Source of the DNA: Parachitinimonas caeni
GTDB lineage: Bacteria; Pseudomonadota; Gammaproteobacteria; Burkholderiales; Chitinimonadaceae
Length of the DNA stretch: 64,000 bases
Direction: 5' to 3'
Assembly: GCF_030129945.1 (NCBI RefSeq)
Contig: NZ_JARRAF010000005.1
Span: 62,001 to 126,000, forward strand
Position 1 is the stretch's first letter, and every line of letters starts with the position of its first letter. Below, in pieces: positions 54,781 to 62,360 of the stretch. Under the pieces are notes generated by a model. The model worked only from the letters and a program-made list of their open reading frames with translations. It had not been told where the DNA came from and ran no database searches. Position numbers and translations under genes: made by a program.

Positions 54781-56100
54781 TTATCCGTTGTGCGCCGGTT
54801 TCACGTCGTTCAACACCAGCGTTTCCCAGTCCACAACTATCTTGTTGTCCCACAGGAACGCGGCGCAATGATGCGTCTCGTAGCTGGCGGCATAGACCAC
54901 GTGTTGGGCTATGGCGCGTCGCTGCCATTCGTTCGCCTCATCATGCTTGCCCATTTTCCAGGCAACCAGACCGCGCAGCCACAAGGCGGTGCCGTAGTTC
55001 TCATCCATCTTCAGCACCGCATCCAGATCCCGTCTCGCTTCCTCCAGATAGCCGGTCATCAGGAAGACCTCGGCCCGGGCGCGGCGCATTTTGTAGTGCT
55101 GGTTGTACAGAATGTACTGGTCCAGCGTATCTCCTGCTCGCTCCTCTAGCCCCAGCCAGCAGGCGGTTATGATGGCCTCGAAGGCCGCTTCATTCAGCAG
55201 GCAGGTCTGAACAGGGGGGTACAGGGTGGCAGCGCGTTCCAGATAAGGCAGAGCCTGCTCGACGGCGCCAACATCTTTCATCCGGCGCCCCATGCCATAG
55301 CAGGCCGGGTAATACCCTGGGGCCAGTTGCGCGGCCTCACGGTAATACAGCCACGCTAGCCGCTTGTCATTCATTCGCTCGGCATCGGCAGCTGCCTGGT
55401 AAGTCTGAATACCTTTAACGGTCACGCCTTCCCGCAGGATGGACTCTCCATTGAGCAAGGCCTGCCGGATGGCGCCGAGATCCCAGCACGCGGAGTCATG
55501 CCAGTCTTCATCGATAAGGTATTGATGCTCATCCCGCAGTACATAACGGGCGTCATGCCACGGAATCACTGTACCCGGCAAACTGCTGTGATGGCTGTAA
55601 TCCCAGTTAGCCAGCAAAAACACCAGCGTGTCCCGGGATAGCTTGATATCGCTGACGCTGTAAAACCAGCTGAATAGATATGGGGTGTTGAGCGTGATGC
55701 GGGGGCTGCTTCGCACGGCCTCATGGTCATCGGCATACAGCTGGGCGAAATACTTGACATGCACCGTTCCCATGCACTGAAGGCTCTCCTCTTCCAGATA
55801 GAGCTCGTCTGCATGAACGTCACCTGTTACCCACAGCGAGAAATTCGTGCCATCGCTTACCCGTAAATTGCCTTCCACCAGCAGGATGCATCGCCCTGTC
55901 CGGGAGAAAGCCAGTGCTTCATCCCAACGGCTATCCAGCGTGTAATCCCCTCTCAGGTATACCACCTCCAGTGCATCATGGTCGTCGATGTCCCAGTCTT
56001 CCGCATCAAACTCAAACTGGGTGAAACGCGCCAGCGCCGCTGCCAGCGACAGGACTTCATACTGGTCCGGCTCGGGGATACCTTCAGCTCCAGCAACCAT
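54781..56100 (-). CDS. TPR-containing protein, function unknown
   Basis: 439 residues, no signal peptide. The first 190 residues are acidic and beta-rich (DAEDWDIDDHDALEVVYLRG, ILLVEGNLRVSDGTNFSLWV); that part has a pattern of a right-handed beta-helix or polymer-forming type. The second half is made of TPR-like helices: LAWLYYREAAQLAPGYYPAC, VEQALPYLERAATLYPP, EEARRDLDAVLKMDENYGTA and MGKHDEANEWQRRAIAQH. CTGGAG precedes ATG 56100. I do not recognise the whole protein. It stands alone; a protein-interaction role is likely. Confidence 0.75.
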   Translation of the reverse strand: MVAGAEGIPEPDQYEVLSLAAALARFTQFEFDAEDWDIDDHDALEVVYLRGDYTLDSRWDEALAFSRTGRCILLVEGNLRVSDGTNFSLWVTGDVHADELYLEEESLQCMGTVHVKYFAQLYADDHEAVRSSPRITLNTPYLFSWFYSVSDIKLSRDTLVFLLANWDYSHHSSLPGTVIPWHDARYVLRDEHQYLIDEDWHDSACWDLGAIRQALLNGESILREGVTVKGIQTYQAAADAERMNDKRLAWLYYREAAQLAPGYYPACYGMGRRMKDVGAVEQALPYLERAATLYPPVQTCLLNEAAFEAIITACWLGLEERAGDTLDQYILYNQHYKMRRARAEVFLMTGYLEEARRDLDAVLKMDENYGTALWLRGLVAWKMGKHDEANEWQRRAIAQHVVYAASYETHHCAAFLWDNKIVVDWETLVLNDVKPAHNG

Positions 56101-56524
56101 GGAAACACTCCAGCAAAGGTGGCAGGCGTCCCTGCCATGAATCGGACAACTAAGCGGCGCGCTTACGGCCTTGCATCAGGCCCAGATCTGACGAAGCGCG
56201 ATCCGAAAACCAGACGTCAGCAGAACCTGGGCAGCATATCTGCAAGTGTGAACCATGCTTGGCGATTCTGGGTGCTGTGGACGTGGCGCTGTCTGAGCGG
56301 CAATGAAATGTCCCCTGCGCTTTGGGTATTCCCCCACAGCAGTGCCGAACAGACATTCCGAGAGATCGGCAGACTCGTCCTCAAAAAGTTCAGGATGGCT
56401 GAAAGTTTGTTGAGGTGAGGTCAAGGCAGATTCAAGCCCGCCTGAAACCTGGCATTCCGTCGGCGTACTACGATGCCGGGCCGGCCGCCACCTCTGGCGC
56501 CAACACTGAAGATATAGAAAGCTG
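56101..56524. other. Divergent region TPR gene / LacI gene
   Basis: 424 bases. It holds the long repeat copy 7 (56151-56230). The rest has no recognisable gene; the LacI promoter should lie in the last 150 bases. Confidence 0.55.
56151..56230 (+). repeat. Dispersed intergenic repeat, copy 7 (long form)
   Basis: TAAGCGGCGCGCTTACGGCC, TTGCATCAGGCCCAGATCTG, ACGAAGCGCGATCCGAAAAC, CAGACGTCAGCAGAACCTGG. It matches copy 5 over nearly its whole length and carries the tail of copies 1, 3 and 6, so it links the two forms. Confidence 0.85.
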
Positions 56525-57550
56525 ATGCAAAGACCTACCCGTTATGGCGACGAAGTCGTCACCCTTGATCGCGTCGCCCGCGAGGCCGGGGTTTCACCCA
56601 GTACGGTGTCGCGCATCCTCAATGGTACCGCCAGGGTCAGCGAAGCCAAGCGTGATGCGGTTGAGCAGGCCATTCGCCGCTTGAACTACCAGCCGAATGC
56701 CGTAGCGCGCGGCTTGGCCAGCGGCCGTACCCTGAGCATTGGCGTGCTGGCGCCGGACATCGCCAGCCCTCTGTATGCCGACGCCTTGCGCGCTATCGAA
56801 CAGTCATTGGCTGATCAAGGCTATTGGCCTTTGTTCGTGAGTCGGCAGGGTGATGACAGGCACGAATATGCCCAGCTGTGCCAGCTGGCTTCACGCCAGG
56901 TCGATGGCGTGATCTTGCTTGCCGGACAAGTCGAAGATGAACGGTTGCGCGACTACGCCTTGCGAACACCGATCTGTCTGATCGGGCGTCAATTGCAGGC
57001 CCCCAATGTGCAATCAGTTGTTGCGGATATCTCGGCAGGGGCGAGCATGGCAGTGCAGCATCTGCTGGATCTGGGGCATCGGCGGATTGCTTACATCGGC
57101 CCGGCGGGAGATAGCCCGGAAGCGCAGGCCTGTCTGCATGGTTATCAGCAAACCCTGCGGCAAGCTGGTTTGGAATTCGATCGGCGTCTGGTGCTGGGGG
57201 CGGAGGGGCAGGGTGCTGGCGGTATGCTGGCGATGCAGCGTCTGCTGGATTCGCGGCTGGATTTCTCCGCAGTGTTTGCCGGTGACGACCAGCTGGCCTT
57301 GGGTGCGCAACTGGCGTTGCGTCGGCGCAATCTGCGGATACCGGATGAGATGTCGCTGGTGGGCTTTGGTGACTTGCCCGTAGCGCCTTACACCACCCCG
57401 CCACTGACGACCGTACGCCTACCCGGCCACGAGCTGGGCAGCCTTGCGGCGAAAGCGATTGTCAGGTTGATCGACGGCGAAACGCCCAGACTCGAAGTGC
57501 CACCCTTGCAGCTGGTGATTCGGGAATCTACACGCCGATTGCGGCGCTGA
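56525..57550 (+). CDS. LacI family transcriptional regulator
   Basis: 341 residues. The DNA-binding head VTLDRVAREAGVSPSTVSRI is followed by the hinge AIRRLNYQPNAVARGLASG; the rest is a periplasmic-binding-protein-like sugar domain (IGVLAPDIASPLYADALRAI, GHRRIAYIGPAGDSPEAQAC, EMSLVGFGDLPVAPYTTPPL). Such proteins repress sugar-use genes, but no sugar genes are beside it, so its target is unknown. The ribosome-binding site GAAAG is weak. A perfect 21-bp hairpin follows the stop. Confidence 0.93.
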   Translation: MQRPTRYGDEVVTLDRVAREAGVSPSTVSRILNGTARVSEAKRDAVEQAIRRLNYQPNAVARGLASGRTLSIGVLAPDIASPLYADALRAIEQSLADQGYWPLFVSRQGDDRHEYAQLCQLASRQVDGVILLAGQVEDERLRDYALRTPICLIGRQLQAPNVQSVVADISAGASMAVQHLLDLGHRRIAYIGPAGDSPEAQACLHGYQQTLRQAGLEFDRRLVLGAEGQGAGGMLAMQRLLDSRLDFSAVFAGDDQLALGAQLALRRRNLRIPDEMSLVGFGDLPVAPYTTPPLTTVRLPGHELGSLAAKAIVRLIDGETPRLEVPPLQLVIRESTRRLRR

Positions 57551-57556
57551 ATGCTA

Positions 57557-57606
57557 GGTTCTGTTGACGTAAGGTTTGCGACTGTAAACCTTACGTCAAC
57601 AGAACC
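57557..57606. repeat. Perfect 21-bp inverted repeat after the LacI gene
   Basis: GGTTCTGTTGACGTAAGGTT plus T, an 8-base loop GCGACTGT, then the exact reverse complement. The right arm ends ACGTCAACAGAACC, the tail of the dispersed repeat, here doubled head-to-head. It may act as a terminator, but there is no T-run. Confidence 0.85.
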
Positions 57607-57665
57607 CAGGCACGGCAGAGCAAGTCTGCCGTGCCTGGCAAGAGGCAAGGGCAAAACAGACAGGC

Positions 57666-58109
57666 TTACTTGAAAGCCCAGCGCTGTGCTCTGGTGCCGT
57701 TGCAGCTGACGATCTGGATTTGCGTACCATCGCTGGCGTCGCCGTTAGCGATATCCAGGCACTTGCCACCCGGACCCCGGATTTCACCGTTGGCCAGTGT
57801 CCAGCGTTGTGCCTTGGTGCCGTTACATTCCCAAAGCTGGACGCGTGTGAAATCAGCGGTCGAGCCGTTGTCCACATCCAGGCACTTGCCTGCCAGACCA
57901 CGGATTTCCCCGGTCTTGGCAACAAAGTTCCAGGCCTGCGCCTTGGTGCCATTGCATTCCCACAGTTGAATGCGTGTACCGTTTTCGGTCATCTGGTTAT
58001 CGACATCCAGGCACTTGCCCATAGCTTGAATCTGATCAGCGTAAGCCGATACAGGGGCCAGCAGACAGGCGGCTACCAGGGTCAGGGCGAATTTTGAAGT
58101 CTTGCTCAT
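57666..58109 (-). CDS. Secreted ricin-type beta-trefoil lectin
   Basis: 147 residues. The signal peptide is MSKTSKFALTLVAACLLAPV (cleavage after AYA). The mature part is one beta-trefoil made of three repeats, each with GKCLDVDN or GKCLDIAN, an Asp and Gln for sugar binding and a QxW end (AQAWNF, AQRWTL, AQRWAF). The three repeats are close to each other. It probably binds galactose- or xylan-like glycans outside the cell. Small stand-alone lectins of this kind are uncommon; usually the domain is attached to an enzyme. ATG 58109 is chosen over the upstream ATG. Confidence 0.9.
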   Translation of the reverse strand: MSKTSKFALTLVAACLLAPVSAYADQIQAMGKCLDVDNQMTENGTRIQLWECNGTKAQAWNFVAKTGEIRGLAGKCLDVDNGSTADFTRVQLWECNGTKAQRWTLANGEIRGPGGKCLDIANGDASDGTQIQIVSCNGTRAQRWAFK

Positions 58110-58772
58110 TGGCTTGCTCTCGAAATGAGTGAATAAAATCATCGCTTATGCAAATAAAGATAAAGCGATTGGCGGATATATAGAGGTCAGTGATATTCAA
58201 ATGAAACGATGGTGGCTATTTGGCTGATCGAGTCGAGTTATTCACTCGGTAATACAATCTTGATTGCCTCAGCGTATTAAGCGCCATCGCTGCATCGGAC
58301 TCTGCCTCGATCCAGTGGCTGCAGAATGCGATGACGGGTCTGATAGGGTCAAATAATCACCGCTAATCTCACTAAGCAAACGCTAACGGGCCTTAACGAC
58401 ACCAGGTTTCATCAGGCTTTGGTGGACTGGAGCATTGAAGCTGGGTTTGCCCCGGATGCAGCAAAATGCAGTACACGATTTCGTGAGGGATGGATAAATA
58501 TATGGTGAGTGAAGACACGCATTGGGGTGAGCGTGTTGCGGTGCCGACATGGATCCGGGAAGGCCATGAGCACAGGAATGGATTGAATCAAATAATTGAT
58601 GGTTTTTCTATGTGTCTGCAAGTATTTGGATTATATGCGAGCAAACTATATCGGGTTGTGCAACGCAGTTATTGACACCTTTGGGTGGTGGACATTCAGC
58701 TGCCATGATGTAAAAGTAAATGCCTGCCCGATGGTAGGGTGGAATATCTAAAACAAACTAAGAGTATTTTAT
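58110..58772. other. Intergenic region with no recognised gene
   Basis: 663 bases between divergent lectin and DUF4214 genes. It is richer in A/T than the coding parts, especially near both ends. Two short frames (58412-58621 minus, 58490-58675 plus) overlap each other and lack ribosome-binding sites. I see no repeat copies. Confidence 0.5.
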
Positions 58773-59465
58773 ATGAAAAAAAGTGTTATTGCGTTAATGA
58801 TGCTATCTGGTTTAAATGTTTTATCTGTTGCCCATGCAGCAACACCAGGGCAGGAAGCATTTGTAGACCGCATGTATCGCCAGGCTCTGGGGCGCGCTCC
58901 CGAGCCAAGCGGATTTGCCAGCCATATCCAGTTCATCAATAGCGGGTTTTGTACTAAGGAGCAGGCTGGTCAGGTAGCCAGAGGGTTCTTTGACTCTGCA
59001 GAGTTCAAGAGCTTCAATCTTACCCCCACTGAAGCCATTCGCCGGGTCTATCGTGCCGTGCTGAATCGTGAAGCGGAACCGGAAGGTTTGGCAAATGCTG
59101 TTGCGGCAGTGAATGCAGGAACCTCTGTGGCAGCCATTGCGGCCTCATTTACCAATTCGCAGGAGTTTATTACGACGCAATTGCCGACTTACTGTAATGG
59201 CGCACCGCCTGTGAATTGTAATGGCGCTGCGGTCGGAGCAACCAAGGAAGAGTATTGGCCATTCCCTGAATATGATTTTCCACGCCAGATAGGAACGACT
59301 AAAGATTTCCTGGGGCGCGAGGTTTTGCTCTGCCAAAAAACAAGATACAGAGTCTATAACAAATTTGTTTGCAACTCTCAGGGGGCGTGGATTCAGGAGT
59401 TTCCAAGAACTAGAGTCTTTGATGGGTTTGAAAGCTATCAATCATCCGGATTTATCTGCTTTTGA
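58773..59465 (+). CDS. Secreted DUF4214-domain protein
   Basis: 230 residues with a signal peptide (MKKSVIALMMLSGLNVLSVA, cleavage after HAA). Two DUF4214-like units follow (FVDRMYRQALGRAPEPSGFA, then IRRVYRAVLNREAEPEGLAN), with the FxxxLY..LLGR-type pattern and a NSQEF end. The last 80 residues hold six Cys and aromatic residues (EEYWPFPEYDFPRQIGTT) of unknown type. DUF4214 is common in surface and RTX-like proteins. It is followed by a strong terminator. Role unknown; it may bind another secreted protein. Confidence 0.82.
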   Translation: MKKSVIALMMLSGLNVLSVAHAATPGQEAFVDRMYRQALGRAPEPSGFASHIQFINSGFCTKEQAGQVARGFFDSAEFKSFNLTPTEAIRRVYRAVLNREAEPEGLANAVAAVNAGTSVAAIAASFTNSQEFITTQLPTYCNGAPPVNCNGAAVGATKEEYWPFPEYDFPRQIGTTKDFLGREVLLCQKTRYRVYNKFVCNSQGAWIQEFPRTRVFDGFESYQSSGFICF

Positions 59466-59480
59466 TTGAGTAAATGAATG

Positions 59481-59522
59481 AATAAAAATGGCCAGCATTA
59501 AAAGGTGCTGGCCATTTTTATT
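59481..59522. terminator. Strong bidirectional terminator
   Basis: 17-bp stem AATAAAAATGGCCAGCA / TGCTGGCCATTTTTATT with an 8-base loop. It lies between the convergent DUF4214 and hydrolase genes. Confidence 0.93.
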
Positions 59523-59590
59523 GATATTTTCGGTTTTTTTAGGGGTTCTGATGGTTGGGGCATTTCAAACCAATAGCCATCTGTATTGGC

Positions 59591-60460
59591 TCATTCATGC
59601 GCTTTTGCCCACTCGACCACTCGCTGTGTCAAAGTCATTCGCTGATCATTGAACCCGTGGTCCGTATCGAATCGGTAGTCGGTGACCCGGCTCCGGGCAC
59701 GATAGAGGTCGGCCAGGCTGGGGCCGGGTGGTGGCTCAGCGCCGGTGCCTTCACTGGCGACGATGATTAGCAAGGATTTGCCTGCAAGGGCGTCGGTAAT
59801 AGCGGTTGGCGACCAGAAATCAGCGTCGTGCAGAATCTCATCGACATAGGCCGTGGCCGACTCGACTGTCACCATTCCCAGCGATTGCAGCCAGTTCATG
59901 AAGGGCTGTGGTGCTTTGCGCAGCTCTTCTATTTCGCTTCGCATATCCGTGCCATCAATCAGCGCTACGCCGCGAATCCGGGCGTCTGCGGCGGCAGCGC
60001 GTAACACAGCAGGGCCACCCAGGCTGTGCCCCAGCAACATCAGGCGTTCCGGGTCGATGCGGTATTCCTGCTGGTTACCTGCGGTTCTTAGAAAACCAAC
60101 GGCGGCTTCGATGTCTTGCAGGGAGTGTCGAAGTGAAAATGTGCCGGGTGAGCCCCAGCAGCCACGGTAATTGAAACTGAGCACGTTGAAACCCGCTCGC
60201 CGCAACGCCATACCGACATCCAGACTGCCGAGGGCATCGGGTAAGCCGCGTGCCAGAATCACAGTTGGATGTGGTCCGGGTCCATCAGCCAGAAACAGTC
60301 GCCCGGCTAACTGGGCGCCTTGGCTTGCGAAGCGGACGTCTCTGGCCGTGGCAGGATGCGAGGTGCTACGTTGTGCGGGGTCTTGGCTGAGGGGATCGAA
60401 GTGGCGGACTGGGGTGCAGGCAACCAGACCGGCCAGCAAGGTTAAGGCCAGACAGCGCAT
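59591..60460 (-). CDS. Alpha/beta hydrolase lipoprotein
   Basis: 289 residues. The signal peptide ends in a lipobox, LLAGLVACTP, so it is lipid-anchored. The hydrolase core has FNYRGCWGSPGTF, the nucleophile elbow LLGHSLGGPAVLRA, an Asp in ALIDGTDM and a His in DTDHGFNDQRM. Substrate unknown, an esterase or peptidase-type activity is likely. It lies 99 bases downstream of the SDR gene on the same strand and may be in its transcript. Terminator at 59481. Confidence 0.87.
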   Translation of the reverse strand: MRCLALTLLAGLVACTPVRHFDPLSQDPAQRSTSHPATARDVRFASQGAQLAGRLFLADGPGPHPTVILARGLPDALGSLDVGMALRRAGFNVLSFNYRGCWGSPGTFSLRHSLQDIEAAVGFLRTAGNQQEYRIDPERLMLLGHSLGGPAVLRAAAADARIRGVALIDGTDMRSEIEELRKAPQPFMNWLQSLGMVTVESATAYVDEILHDADFWSPTAITDALAGKSLLIIVASEGTGAEPPPGPSLADLYRARSRVTDYRFDTDHGFNDQRMTLTQRVVEWAKAHE

Positions 60461-60559
60461 GGGTACTCCCTGGTTGGATGGGGCTGAGATGCGGCGGGTG
60501 TGGCAACAACCCGAACCCGGTCAGGTGGTGACGGGGTCCGGGTCTGCGGGGAATTTTGG

Positions 60560-61321
60560 CTAGCGTGGAGCCAGGCGCAAGGCGCCATCCAGGCGGATGG
60601 TTTCACCGTTGATCATGGCGTTTTCGAAGACGTGGCGGACCAAGGCTGCGTATTCGTCGGGTTCGCCCAGGCGGGCCGGGAAGGGAGTTTGCGCGCCGAG
60701 TGAGTCCTGAATTTCCTGTGACATGCTGGCCATCATCGGTGTCTTGAAGATGCCTGGGGCGATGGTGACGACACGAATGCCGAGTTTGGCCAGCTCGCGT
60801 GCGGCGGGCAGAGTCATGCCGATTACACCGGCTTTCGATGCCGCATAGGCAGCTTGTCCAATCTGGCCTTCATAACCGGCAATCGAGGCGGTATTGATGA
60901 CAACGCCGCGCTCACCGCCGGCGTTCGGAGTGTTCTTCGACATGGCGTATGCCGCCAGTCGCATCATATTGAAGCTACCCACCAGGTTGATGTCGATCAC
61001 GCGTTGGAAATTGGCCAGCAGATGCGGACCTTCGCGGCCAACGACGCGCTCACCGGGGGCGACGCCTGCGCAGTTGACCAAGCCGTCGAGCTTGCCGTGA
61101 CGGGCGACAGCCGTGTCGATGGCGGCCTGGGCACTGGCTTCGTCGGTGACATTGGTGCTGACGAATACCGCGCCGACTTCTTGCGCCAGGGCCTCACCGG
61201 CTGCGGCATTGACGTCGGCAATCACCACTTTGGCACCTGCCGCGCTCAGCATGCGCACTACTGCGCCTCCAAGGCCGGATGCGCCCCCTGATACAACAAA
61301 TGATTGGTTTTCGATCTGCAT
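60560..61321 (-). CDS. SDR family oxidoreductase, 3-hydroxyacyl-CoA dehydrogenase type
   Basis: 253 residues. NAD(P) site [18 protein letters not shown], catalytic Tyr/Lys in YAASKAG and Ser in [11 protein letters not shown]. The [20 protein letters not shown] start and the [17 protein letters not shown] segment resemble type II 3-hydroxyacyl-CoA dehydrogenases (HSD10 group) of fatty acid or branched-chain acyl-CoA breakdown. It is downstream of a TetR regulator on the same strand (123 bases), which may control it. Confidence 0.9.
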   Translation of the reverse strand: MQIENQSFVVSGGASGLGGAVVRMLSAAGAKVVIADVNAAAGEALAQEVGAVFVSTNVTDEASAQAAIDTAVARHGKLDGLVNCAGVAPGERVVGREGPHLLANFQRVIDINLVGSFNMMRLAAYAMSKNTPNAGGERGVVINTASIAGYEGQIGQAAYAASKAGVIGMTLPAARELAKLGIRVVTIAPGIFKTPMMASMSQEIQDSLGAQTPFPARLGEPDEYAALVRHVFENAMINGETIRLDGALRLAPR

Positions 61322-61444
61322 CGTGCATTTCCTTTTGAGAATGAACTGGCTAAACAGCGTGGCCGCTTCTGGCAGCCTGAGAACCTGCCTGCGACTGTTG
61401 ACGCCGGGCGCAGAACAGGTCTCTGGGGATTTGGGGCGGGGAGC

Positions 61445-62041
61445 CTAGGCTTTGGCGGGTTCGCGCACAATCAGCGCCATCATGCGGTCGGCCAGCTCGT
61501 CGATACTGAGGCTGCCCTGCCGGTTGTACCACTGGATGGTCCAATGCAGGCCACCGAGAACCAGACGGCGTAGCAGCGAGGTGTCTTCGGGGACCAGGCC
61601 TGCGCGTGCGGCTTCATTCAAGATGTCCTGCCACAGGGTTTCATATTCGTCCCGCAAGGGCACCAGCTGGTCGCGCGCTTTCGAGGAGAGGCTGGGCCAT
61701 TCATAGAGCAGCACGGATAGCGCGCCCTTGTCTTCGCCCAGCAGGGTGTTCAGGTGAACCCGAAACAGCGTCGTCAAACGCTCACGCGGGTCGTGGACAT
61801 CTTCGAGTGCTTCGCGCAGGCAGTCGGTGATGTCGCCAATACCGGCAGCCATTACGGCAACCAGCATCTCTTCTTTGGTGCGGAAATGGTAGAACAGACT
61901 GCCAGATTGCATGCCGACCGCCTGGGCCAGATCACGCACGGTGGTGCGCTCATAGCCTTTCTCGCTAAATAGCCGGGCAGCGGCGGCGATCAGTTCGGTT
62001 CGGCGGGTTTTTTCTTCTGCGGTTGTCATCGTCAAGCTCAT
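61445..62041 (-). CDS. TetR family transcriptional regulator
   Basis: 198 residues. The N-terminal helix-turn-helix is ELIAAAARLFSEKGYERTTV followed by DLAQAVGMQSGSLFYHF; the C-terminal part is the helical ligand-binding and dimer domain. It resembles regulators of fatty-acid or acyl-CoA use, which fits the SDR gene next to it. The start could be ATG 62041 or 62029; neither has a strong ribosome-binding site. The longer frame from 62104 is not favoured. It probably responds to an acyl-CoA or acid, but this is inference. Confidence 0.88.
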   Translation of the reverse strand: MSLTMTTAEEKTRRTELIAAAARLFSEKGYERTTVRDLAQAVGMQSGSLFYHFRTKEEMLVAVMAAGIGDITDCLREALEDVHDPRERLTTLFRVHLNTLLGEDKGALSVLLYEWPSLSSKARDQLVPLRDEYETLWQDILNEAARAGLVPEDTSLLRRLVLGGLHWTIQWYNRQGSLSIDELADRMMALIVREPAKA

Positions 62042-62360
62042 GGGTAGGGCACGAAGGCCATGTAATTGTTCTGGCTGCAAATTTACAGCGTGATCCTGAA
62101 TCATCCAGCAATGCCGGTAGCGGCATCCTGTTCAAGAACCATGCCGGCTTGGCGATATTGTGGTACAAGCGGGCGCTCTTTGTCAGCCGGAAGTCGAGCA
62201 GTTGCTCGGTTTTTTCTGCCGGAACAAGCAGGGCAAGAAGGGTGGAAGGCAAGCCTGGGGCGCTTCCGAGCGTGAAATCATGCGGCCTGCCACCTAATAT
62301 CCCAATAGGCTGATTCGCGATTAAGCACATCTCCTTTTTAATACCCTCATCGAGGTCCTC
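62042..62360. other. Divergent region TetR / alpha-2-macroglobulin
   Basis: 319 bases. It includes an open plus frame (62121-62297) with a protein-like sequence (see pseudogene entry) and a short hairpin CGAGC / GCTCG followed by GTTTTTTC at 62195-62215. Promoters of both flanking genes should be here. Confidence 0.5.
62121..62297 (+). pseudogene. Possible gene remnant or small gene
   Basis: An open frame between two stops. It reads CRLGDIVVQAGALCQPEVEQ, then LLGFFCRNKQGKKGGRQAW and ends EIMRPAT. The RLGDILVQAGAL pattern is like the N-terminal domain of GspE-type and related proteins. Only a GTG at 62160 could start it (45 residues), without a ribosome-binding site. More likely a decayed piece than a working gene; low certainty. 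Confidence 0.25.

Noticed and set aside
62195-62215. Small hairpin with T-run on the plus strand between TetR and the macroglobulin
   Set aside because: Only a 5-bp stem and no clear plus-strand gene before it to terminate; may be chance.
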